DNA from: Mesostigma viride
Taxonomy: Eukaryota > Streptophyta > Mesostigmatophyceae > Mesostigmatales > Mesostigmataceae
Assembly: GCA_009746045.1 (NCBI GenBank)
Contig: RPFO01000213.1
Location: forward strand, 790,564 to 854,563
Direction of reading: 5' to 3'
DNA length: 64,000 nucleotides
The position numbers and the translations under genes were made by a program. The notes under the pieces are model-generated. The model was given only the letters and a program-made list of their open reading frames with translations. It was not told the origin of the DNA and did no database searches. This document shows, piece after piece, positions 55,423 through 64,000 of this stretch; the first letter of the stretch is position 1; each line of letters starts with the position of its first letter.

Positions 55423-56819
55423 ACTTTCTCGGTCCAAAAATCAAGCCATCACTCACAAACAGCCACGCGACTGCTGTGCTCTCACGCCGTCTCATTACAC
55501 ACAACTGATTTAGGTAATGCAACGTTGTTGGCGCGTCAAGGCGTCGGGTTTCATCTCACTTAAATCGTTGTGTGTTCCCTTTGCTGCTTTGCTGGATAAC
55601 GCATGTTTCCCTTGCATGCAGGCAATCTACCTAACACAACCATGGCGCACACATCGGCCAGCCCAGCATGGCGGGGAGGGCACCTGCGGACACAGATTTT
55701 GTAGGCTCTGAGCCCTCATCACATCGCTGTAGCACTGGACAGTCTCCTGCGGTAAATTTCTAGAAAGTCGTCCATTAATTTCAGCAATGATCGCTGGGAC
55801 AGCCCTACGCGGATGTTATACTGCATTTGTAAGATGCTTGTGGCTGTGCATCTTGCCCGCCACCCTCGGACTGTGATTGAGTGCACTTCTCCTTCATGTG
55901 TTTTGTCAGTACAGTTTGTCATGCTAATGTAATGCAGAAAACCGCAATTCAGGCAGCAAGGTAGCAGCCATGTTGATTTTGATGATGATGATGATGATGA
56001 CTTGGTTTAGGTGGTCTTTTGAACTTGTTGATTTTAATGAAATAAGTTTACCTGTGCGTGGTGTTGATTTGTCAGTTTGCTACGCCTTTGGTTGTCATGT
56101 TGACGTTTGTCATGTTAACATTTGTGGACATTTTGTCATGTTAACAATTTTTTTGGCCTTCGTTTGTTAACGTCTTGACATTTCTTGACACATCACCTTG
56201 GTTTGTCAGTGTATTGACATTTTTTTCCGTGTTGATATGTTGATATTTCAAAGATTGTCAAGGTTTTGTCAACCTTTCAACATTCTGTCAAGGTTTGTCA
56301 AGCCTTTGATGTTATCATGTCAAGCTTTTGTCAAGTTCTGTCAAGGTTTGTCAAGGTCATGTCAGTTGATATGTCAAGAATCTATATTACTAATTTGGCA
56401 ATGTAAGGTAATCCGACACTATTCAGGGCATCACCGAGTACGCGGCCAATCCAGAAGGGGCGGACTGACTGACCACCAATCCGCGCCAAGCGCACGGAAG
56501 AACTGCCAACCAATCCGCGCAAAGCTCCCAGCGAGCGAAGCGAGCGGCCGCTTTAGCGGCCTCCTCTCTGGAGGGCAGCGAAGGAGACCGTCAGTCCGTC
56601 ACGATTCCTCTCCGGAGTGCAGCGAAGGAGTACGCTTCTACGAACTACAGTATGCGTCTACAGCGGGCAGCGGGCAGTCCCTCCATGGTCTCTCTACCGC
56701 CAAAAATTGATTAATTTTTTTTTTTTTTTGGCTGTGTGAAGCCAGCGGGTCACACTAGAACTATTTGACAATTCTTGACAAACAATTGTCAAAGTTTGTC
56801 AACACTCCGTTCCTAGTGT

Positions 56820-57250
56820 GGCAGCGAGGATGGCATGCCTGCACCAAGGAAGAGGAGGGGTAAGCAGCCTGCAGCAGAAACTGATTCCTCCATCTGCAGC
56901 GGCAGTGATAATGGTAGCCAAGAGGATGTGGCTCCACCTAGCAGCGACAGTGATGACCCATGCAGCTACAATGCGTCTGAACCTGCACGGGGAAGCGTGG
57001 ACGGAGGGGGAGAGGAAGGAGGCAGCCTGCAGCAGAAAATGCTGCTGATTCTGCCCGTGGTGGCGATGGCCGCGAGTATGCGGCTGAACCTACGCGGGGG
57101 AATCGTGGGCAGAGGGGGAGAGGGGGTAGGCAGCACAAGAATGTGGCTGAACCTAGCCGGGGCGACCTTGCACCAACGAGGAGAAGTGCAAGGGCGTATG
57201 GAAAAGTGAGCTACGCTGAAGCAGATTGTAGCAACTCGTCTAGTGACTGA
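56820..57250 (+). pseudogene. E' coding remnant with basic RG repeats (right arm)
   Basis: Mirror of the remnant at 47290-47700 with the same one-base shift, so the break predates the duplication of E. It ends at the TGA near 57248. Confidence 0.4.
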
Positions 57251-57620
57251 AATTGATGTTCTTATTAAACTTGAAGAGCTGTACTCCAACTGCACAAGAA
57301 ATTATTATAATTTGTAATCAAAGTGATTTCTGGTTGCGTGGTATGAATGCGATTTCTCTGTGTGCATGAGGTTTCTCAGTTTTTCTCAGGCCTTAAGTTT
57401 CCCAGATTTTCTCAGGCAGCAACCTGAGAAAAAACCGGGCGCCTGAGAAATTTCGTTCCTGAGAAAAAAAAATCTCAGGCCAGGCGACTTTCTCAGGCTG
57501 ATCTCAGTTTTTTCTCAGTTTTCTCAGTTTTCTCAGGTGATTTTCTCAGTTTTCCTGAGAAAACTGAGATTTTTCTCAGTTGATCTCAGGAAATCTCAGG
57601 AAATCTCAGGACATCTCAGG

Positions 57621-59619
57621 AATTAATTAATTAATTAATTATCAACATCACTCCGTTGGGAGTAGATGTAGCACATAGCCCTGAGAAGGGGCATATGGCT
57701 TTTAATACATTCTAGGCTACTTCATGCAAGGGTGGGAATGTAAGCTACCCCTGCTCTAGGTGCACCAGGGCACCCGCACCCTCATGGTCTATCACGCTAT
57801 GCCCGGGTAAGGGGGGAGCATGCCTGTGAGGGGGAAGATCATCATGGCTATACAAAAACTAGAGCGTGGCATCTCAGCAGAGAGCAGCTCTCTGCATGGG
57901 CACAGCATTACTAAATAAAACTAGGCATCGTCTGGAGTGTGGCTCATCATAGGCACACATGTACATGACTAAAAAGGCTAGGCCTAAGCTGGTATAGTGC
58001 CTGTAGTAGGCGGGCATGTACAAGGCCACTGTCTAACTATTCTACACTACTGCTATATTCCCCTAGGCTGGGGCTGGAGTTGCTGGGGCCGCGGTGGTCG
58101 AGGGGGTCGCGTGCCAGGGCTTGTGGCCGACGTAGATGGCCGCCCCCTTCCAGTACACCGGCTGGCCCGCCTTGGTCTGCCGGAGCTGGGTGTAGGTCGG
58201 CCATAGCTCCCGTCGCCGTTGTTGCTGGGCCAGGGTCAAGTCGTCGTCCACGGTGAAGGGAGTATTCGCGAGCCGCTTGCGGCGTCTGAGAAACGAAAGC
58301 TTGTCCGCTGGGCTATCAAAGATGAGAAGAAGCGGAGGCGCCCCTGCCTTACCCGCGCGCGGGGGAGGCGGTGGGCGGTCAGCTTGATCTCACCAAGAAG
58401 GCCCATGCGTGCAAGGATTTTGCTCTCAAACGCACGTGCAAGCTTCTCGGAATTCTCACCTTCTTCCATGTCCAAGTTCTTGAGGATGGCGTTGAGGCTG
58501 CGCTTGGCGAGCTCGGCCTCCTCGCGGAGGTCAAGCGTCTGCCGCTGGAGCTGGGCTGCGACGGCGGAGGTGGTGGAGGTGGTGTGTTGCTTAAGCATGT
58601 CCGCCCAGGTCGTGATGGGAGGAGCATCGCCGGCCGGGCCAGCCGAGGCTGGCTTGGCGGCAATGTCCTTCACTGCCTGGGCGGTGAGGCCTGCCGTGTT
58701 CTGCAAGACCTCGATAGCGATTGCATTATCCTTGAGGCGCTGGTCGATGTCGCGGAGCTGGGCGGTGATGGAGTCGGTGGAGGCGGAGGGGGGGGGGGGT
58801 GGAGGCGAGGAGGGTGGCGGTGGCGGTGGGGATGGTGGGAAGCTCAGCAGCCAGCGTGCCACCAATTGCCGCCACATCTGCGGCAAGAGGGGTCACGTGC
58901 TGCTCGAAAGCTTCCTTGAGGAGGGTGCGGATGGTGGCTTCGGTGGGGAAGGTGGAGGGGGGCGGTTTGGAAGCCCAGATCTCGGCTTCGGAGCGTCCAA
59001 CAAGGGAGCAGAGGGCGAAGCGTTGGAGCTTGGGGCGACTCATGCGGGGAAGGACGGGGAGAGTCTCGGCGGGGTCGACAAGCTGGCCAGTACCAGGCCC
59101 GCGGCCGCGGTTGTGGGACGTGAGGTACACGCACAGGGCTAGAAGCGAGGCGTGATTGCCTTGAAACACGTCTTCCATGAAGCAACCGGGGCTGCGTTGC
59201 CAGAAGCCGGAGCTGTTGACGTCGAAGGAGGTCTCTTCCCAGGGCGGCTCAGCAGAGCGACTGCGCTTAGGATCAGGCGATGCAGATGGCGAGGCAGGCC
59301 CGGGAGGCTGGGCGAGCACCAGTGCACGACTAGCGTCACCGTTGCCATCTGGGCCGGTGGGCGAAGCTGCAGCCGAAGCTGCAGGCGTATTTTCATTGCC
59401 GAGCGCAGCCGCCAGGCTGCGTTGCGTCGAGAGGCGTTTGCTCATCGTATATTGCGTAATAGCGTCGGAAAATTATATCAGCATGTGCGTCGTAGAAAGA
59501 CGCATCGATTGTGATATTCACGGCTAAATTCGGTGCTCAAACGTGAAAGTTATGAGCTCCGCCGTCAGCCATGGCTATCTCGTGGCTCGTGGCTCGATTC
59601 CATCCCATGTTCATGGTCC
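57621..59619 (-). mobile_element. K: 2.0 kb LINE-like element coding only for ORF1
   Basis: Flanked by the 9-bp duplication CATCTCAGG (57612-57620, 59620-59628), and it ends on the minus strand in an AATT tetramer tail ((AATT)4), as LINEs and SINEs often do. One ORF1-type coding region and no RT region are present, so it resembles half-LINE (HAL1) elements or an ORF1-carrying non-autonomous LINE. It is inserted in the subterminal repeats of E'. Confidence 0.75.
58063..59445 (-). pseudogene. K ORF1-like RNA-binding protein, frameshifted
   Basis: Start MSKRLSTQRSL at 59445. It has an N-terminal Ala/Pro/Ser-rich part, then a proline run at a homopolymer (about 58785-58800) where the frame shifts, then a coiled coil (ITAQLRDIDQRLKDNAIAIEVL), ILKNLDMEEGENSEK and ILARMGLLG. 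After a second shift near 58250 comes DDDLTLAQQQRRRELWPTY followed by PVYWKGAAIYV. The last two blocks match the C-terminal pattern of L1-type ORF1 proteins (DDLT..Q...R, then W.G..I.V). It would coat LINE RNA; this copy is broken. Confidence 0.65.
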
Positions 59620-60095
59620 CATCTCAGGAAATCTCAGGAAATCTCAGGCAGCCTTCCTGAGAAAACTGAGAAAACTGAGAAAAACTGAGAAAAATCTCAG
59701 ATCTGAGTTCCTAGTGTAGAATACACATTTAATTCTGGCAATGGCATGCCTGAGAAAATGCCCTGAGATTTTAAGCGCCTGAGAAAATGCCCTGAGATTT
59801 TCAGCCTGAGAAAAAAAAATCTCAGTGTCCACGCAAAATCTCAGTTTCCACTTAGCCCTGAGATTTCCTGAGATTTCCTGAGAAAAAGCCAATTTTCTCA
59901 GGCCAATCTCAGGAAATCTCAGGTCACTTTCTCAGGAAATCTCAGGAAATCTCAGGAAAATCTCAGGAAATCTCAGGAAATCTCAGGAAATCTCAGGAAA
60001 TCTCAGGAAATCTCAGGAAATCTCAGTTTTTTTCTCAGGAAATCTCAGGAAATCTCAGGAAATCTCAGTTTTCTCAGTAGCGAGTTCCTAGTGTG

Positions 60096-61145
60096 GCAGA
60101 AATAACATTCCACCTGACTGATGTCCCGTGAGGTCCCACTGCTGGGCCCAGCCTTGGGAGGACCACCCACCCTCTTGAAGTCAAACTGGGACTGTGGATG
60201 TCCCGACTTCGGCGGGGTCCCCCGTCCAGCCCTTCTGTCACGCCCCCTCCTGGACCTTCCTCGACCCCTTGAAGAGGTCTCAGGCCCTCTCGAGGGCGCT
60301 GGGCCCCCGTGGCCCGATCCCCTCATGGACTTAACCGTGGGTTCAGTGGCCTCCTCATCACCCTGACGAGGGCGCTTACCACCCACGTACTTGCCGCTGA
60401 AACACTCATACAACTGGTCCGTCATGGCTGCCCAGCCATGGACCTGTCGCATGTGGATGGTCACATTATCCATGGTGACCGGATCCAGCTGCAGCGACTT
60501 GAGAAAGTCGCCCATGGCCATCCGATCTGCGACGAAGAAGCCCTTGGCCATGGCGTCCTCCCTCAGCTTGACGAAGTCTTCAAAGGCGTGGACCACTAGC
60601 TGCCCCTTGATGGGCTTGTAGTCCAGGTATTCTTGCTTCAGGTGGGACCCATCTATGGTCCTCTTGTCACTCAGGAACACCCTGAGTCGCGTCATAAACG
60701 CCGCCCAGGTGTCCCCCGCCGCGTGTCGCTCCCGAACAAACTTGAACAGCCGCCTCGCCGACTGCCTTATGTAGGCACTAGACGCCAGGATGCGAAGCTT
60801 GTCACCGGTGTATATCTCCGTGTACAAGTTCATGTCCTCTAACATCCTCTCAGCATCCCGGGGCTGCCAATTGTCCTTGATGGACTGAAACTGGCCTAGC
60901 ACCGCGTACCCCTCAGCCACTGTCGGTCGCTTAGGCGCCGCTTGATCTGCGGCTGGCGCGTTCTGACCGCCCTGCGATCCTTGGCTCTGATCATCTGGCA
61001 CCGCAGCCTGGTCTCCCAGCGCCTGGCCGTCCCCGCGTCCATCGCGTCTACCGCGTCCATCGCGTCCATCTCGTCCATCCATCCCAGCGCCGCGCCCCGC
61101 AAAGCCCATAAGGCGCGCTTGTTGGTCAATAGCACCCTCACTCAT
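60096..61145 (-). CDS. Z2 gag, N-terminal part, cut by E
   Basis: Start MSEGAIDQQARLMGF at 61145. Residues about 20-45 are Gly/Arg/Asp repeats (DGRDGRDGRG). A helical capsid-like region runs from about 75 to 250, followed by an Arg/Gly/Pro-rich basic tail and the first cysteines of the zinc knuckle (CYFC), where E begins. The frame is intact up to the insertion, unlike Z1. The continuation is at 46686-46823. Confidence 0.88.
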
Positions 61146-61247
61146 GATGGCCTCTGTTCAGATCTGCTATAGCCAGCCAAGTGGCCAAGAAGCAATTAAA
61201 GCAATATAAGCTACTGAACAAGAAAGGAAAGTGCCAAGTGTTACCAC

Positions 61248-62168
61248 TCAGGCAAGACCACCACGGTTGGCCCCAGGCGCGTCCTGGTTCTCCTTGTCGC
61301 TGTCGTCGTCGCTGTCGCTCACCACAATCAGCTCTGGCACCCTGCTCCCCGCTGCGCCGTCGTCGACCCGCTGTCGGCCCGCGATAACTGAATCGTTACC
61401 GTTGGTATAGTAGACAGGTGACAACCCGTCGTTGGCACCCCGCGGATTGTATCTTGGCACCTCGTGGTCGCCAAGTGCCTCGTCGCCTAGCCCAGCGACG
61501 CCCCTTGCTCCCACCTCAAGGTCACTATCGTACCCAAGAGGTGCAAACTCTTCCCAACGCGTCACACGAACGCGAAGGGGTTGGGGCAGTTCCTGAAAAG
61601 GAACCCTTGCTCGCTCCGGAAACCTGCCGACTCTTGCCGCGCGCTGTCCTCCGGTGATGGCTTCCGCTGTCGCCCCAACCTCTGCAAGCCGCCTGTAATG
61701 CTCCGCTCCGCGTCGTTCACGCCTAACTGGCCCCGCTGCAACACCCTCGTCGCCGATGACGCCTGCGAAAGTACGTGGTACACCCGCACCCGCTGCTGTC
61801 GGTACAAACTCGTGTCGCACTGCGCCAGCTGCCTCCGCAACCTCGCCACGCCTTGCCGCCAACTCCGCACGCACTCGCTCAGCTACTGCTGTAATCACCG
61901 TCTGGATGCCGACCAAACCGTGAAGCTCCTGCTCGAGGTCGTCGATGCTCCGGTGCTCCGGAATGACGATGGTTTGTACGTGCCGCAGAATTCGCTCCCA
62001 ATCTTCGACCTGGTCGTCGACGAATTGCACGAAGCTGCGATTAACAGGCGGACGATCTGCAAGCAATAAAGATAGATCCCGAACGACACGACGCAATTCA
62101 GGCGAAATCGAACCCCCAGCAGACTGCCGAAACCGGAAATCCTGCTGCCGTTGTTCTTCCTGCACCAT
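61248..62168 (-). CDS. Z2 ORF0: accessory protein upstream of gag
   Basis: 306 codons from MVQEEQRQQDF. It is predicted mostly helical to about residue 120 (LRRVVRDLSLLL, FVDDQVEDWERIL, IDDLEQELHGL, AVAERVRAELAARRGEVAEAAG), then a less structured part, then an acidic tail (VVSDSDDDSDKEN). It lies between the 5' LTR and gag, 100 bases before the gag start. No homologous family is recognised. X has a different charged coiled-coil frame in the same place, so a 5' extra frame may be a trait of the lineage. Confidence 0.75.
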   Translation of the reverse strand: MVQEEQRQQDFRFRQSAGGSISPELRRVVRDLSLLLADRPPVNRSFVQFVDDQVEDWERILRHVQTIVIPEHRSIDDLEQELHGLVGIQTVITAVAERVRAELAARRGEVAEAAGAVRHEFVPTAAGAGVPRTFAGVIGDEGVAAGPVRRERRGAEHYRRLAEVGATAEAITGGQRAARVGRFPERARVPFQELPQPLRVRVTRWEEFAPLGYDSDLEVGARGVAGLGDEALGDHEVPRYNPRGANDGLSPVYYTNGNDSVIAGRQRVDDGAAGSRVPELIVVSDSDDDSDKENQDAPGANRGGLA

Positions 62169-62261
62169 TCACCACCGGACGAGCTCCTCGCGTCGTCAAC
62201 GCTGCACACCGCAACCGGCAACGACCCTCCTGGCCGTTCCGCTGAGACTGGTTGTAATTTG

Positions 62262-62959
62262 AGTTATAACGTTCCTAGCAAACGCAATGTGAAGGATATG
62301 GTTGCAATGCAGCAATGTGTGAATATGGTTGGAAACGGAGCTTTGTTAAAATTGGATAATGTTACAGCGCTCACACACTTGAGGCTTGTACACGCGCTTG
62401 CCAAGTCAAGGCACAACACGTGAGGCGGGCTCGCAAGAGATGCCCAATTGGCACTGGTCTATTGTTTATATACTTGTGCACTGTGCTTGCTAGTCCTGAG
62501 CAGCCTAGGAGGCCTGCTCAGTAATAACACCCCCGGTACAGTATTCACTACCTGTACAGCGCCCAGCTCCTATACAGTAGGTCTGCCATACAGGCACAGT
62601 GACCACAGAGCACAGTCCACAGTGACTATTGCATCTGCACCTAGAAGTCCAGGACTAAGCCTGCGGTACCAACAGACCACAGGTTAAGGTTCCTATTTCC
62701 TGCGTACGACGTATTAATCCAATACCGTCGTAGGTACAGCACCTAATTCCTGTCAGCCCAGGAATTACTGTCGACCCCATATGTCGTCGGCAAATATTCA
62801 CGTCCGACTTAGAAGAACAGCCGGCTCGCGCTCGCGCGCGACCGGGAAGTCGGAACGCCATAACTTTCTTGATACTTGTCGGAATGAACTCGTTCCGGTG
62901 CCGCTGGAATCGCAGAGATATGCCGAATCAGGATCACGCCAATGCGCTTGGCGTTAACT
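62262..62959 (-). repeat. Z2 5' LTR
   Basis: 698 bp. The internal edge reads gagttataacg where the other Z LTRs have gttaacg, a 2-base insertion. A TATA-like box on the minus strand is near 62465-62475. Confidence 0.93.
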
Positions 62960-63587
62960 GCATGACCAAACATGTGGTGCAATCCCAATGCAATGTTGGA
63001 CACAAGAGACATTTTATACAGGTGAGGTGCTTGGAATAACACTCTCACTTACATACAACCATGCTCCCCATTGCATCATTCAGGCCATCAGCCTCATCCT
63101 CCTCCTCTAAAGGAGCCTCCTGCCCTAAGGCAGGACTTTCACGCTCCAACATTGAAGGAGTACGCAAACTACCTCCAAGAGCCATGTGGGAACGTTGTTG
63201 CCTTGTGGTAACTGCTTTCACCACGGTGACGTGGGAAGACCCAGTCACTACCCCATTGTGTTCTTCCTCCATGGATGCACCCTCAACCTGTGCAGGGAGA
63301 CTCTCAACCTCAAGTGGGGGACTCTCAACCTGTGCAGGCCGGAGCAAATCAACTTCATCCAGAGTAATGGGGGGGTCACTCTTAGCCCCCTCCCTGGCGG
63401 ACCCTAGCAAGCCCAGGGAAGGCAGAATCCGTCAGGTTGGGTTAAATTAATATACCCACCTCGGTTCACTTGCCAATGCCAAAGAGGGCAATATGACCCT
63501 GTTTGCATGGCAGAAATAACATGTTACCCTGCGCTGCACCGCAGATCCAGGTGCTCCCCACTGGGCACCTTAGTACCCTGTTGAAGT
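62960..63587 (-). pseudogene. W gag end, linker and integrase zinc motif
   Basis: On the minus strand: CYFCHANR near 63510 (a zinc knuckle now frameshifted), an acidic linker frame (63410 to 63045, with EEEDEADGLND), and IALGLHHMFGHA, the integrase His pair, interrupted by Z2 after the second His. Homology to Z gag ends near 63587. Confidence 0.7.
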
Positions 63588-64000
63588 GATTATCAAATAA
63601 ATCACAACCTTGCTTGCAAGTGCGCCTTCACGCCAGGCTGCACTTCATGCAACAAAGGTATCAACCGTAACTCCTCTTGTTGTTGCTTATAGCATAATTT
63701 CAGTCGTTCGCGCCACTCGCGCCCGGGGCGACTGCTCACTGGTGAAGCCTTCGCTCCCAACACGCTCAGCAGCTGCCTTGAAGACCTTCATTGTCGATGG
63801 CGACAAATTCTGACAGCCGCTTGCGACATTTGTGCTCTCTCCCGCTCTTGACAGCGATACTCGTGCTCTTTCCAGATCGCTGGCGACTTTCGCAGTTGCC
63901 CGATCACTTCAGCACTCGCAGCCGCTCGCAATCAGCGCTTCATTTGCCTTCAGCGATACAGTTCGCTGGCTGCGACTTCGCTGCCGACCCGGCCACGCTT
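63588..64000. other. Window end, no recognised feature
   Basis: Not homologous to Z or W. Recurrent words such as gcgacttcgc and ctcgcagc are seen, but no gene or clear repeat unit. Confidence 0.4.

Noticed and set aside
59620-60093. CTCAGGAAAT array considered as satellite or CRISPR-like
   Set aside because: Located at the ends of E and E' beside the CACTA inverted repeats; best explained as subterminal transposase-binding repeats.

Overview
This is a eukaryotic, repeat-dense accessory stretch with no convincing host gene. Nearly everything is transposable elements nested in one another. A green alga is the most likely source: two elements have the split direct repeats known from PAT, Kangaroo and TOC1 elements of volvocine algae, there is a short CCCTAAA-type telomere-like run near 20.17 kb, and the copia-type elements are of an unusual kind. 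The species cannot be named from the sequence.

Layout. (1) 0.37-26.3 kb: a decayed plus-strand copia-type element, X, split at its reverse transcriptase by a 19.6 kb TA-flanked terminal-inverted-repeat element, T (5694-25266). (2) Inside T a minisatellite is split by a minus-strand copia-type element, Y (7700-19156; 505-bp LTRs, 5-bp target duplication). Y itself carries two split-direct-repeat elements (7838-9972 in its 3' LTR; 12244-14040 in pol) and a 1.77 kb element in its 5' LTR (17074-18842). (3) 27.35 to about 63.59 kb: a decayed minus-strand copia-type element, W, cut into three pieces by two near-identical copies of another element, Z. Z1 is on the plus strand (30104-39841) and Z2 on the minus strand (41648-62959), which makes a large inverted repeat. 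(4) Z1 has a 1.7 kb TTAA-flanked element in its 5' LTR. Z2 is cut in gag by a CACTA-ended DNA transposon, E (46824-60093), which holds an inverted, near-identical copy of itself, E' (52090-59716); E' in turn holds a 2.0 kb LINE-like element, K, coding only for an ORF1-type protein.

The central observation is a copia-like lineage represented by four families (X, Y, Z, W). They share an unusual domain order: gag, integrase, retropepsin-like domain, reverse transcriptase, RNase H. In ordinary Ty1/copia elements the protease precedes the integrase. They also share DT[QN]A in place of DTGA or DSGA, a D-D-29-E integrase spacing, H[GA]DD in place of YVDD, LTRs that begin AGTT and end AACT where this can be tested, and a conserved polypurine tract. 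Z2 has the cleanest 5' reading frames, and both Z copies keep an open 1185-codon pol frame, so Z was probably active recently. X and W are clearly dead.

Order of events read from the nesting: X and the minisatellite are oldest; T entered X; Y entered the minisatellite; the split-repeat elements and the 1.77 kb element entered Y. Separately, W is old, Z1 and Z2 entered W, E entered Z2, E' entered E, and K entered E'.
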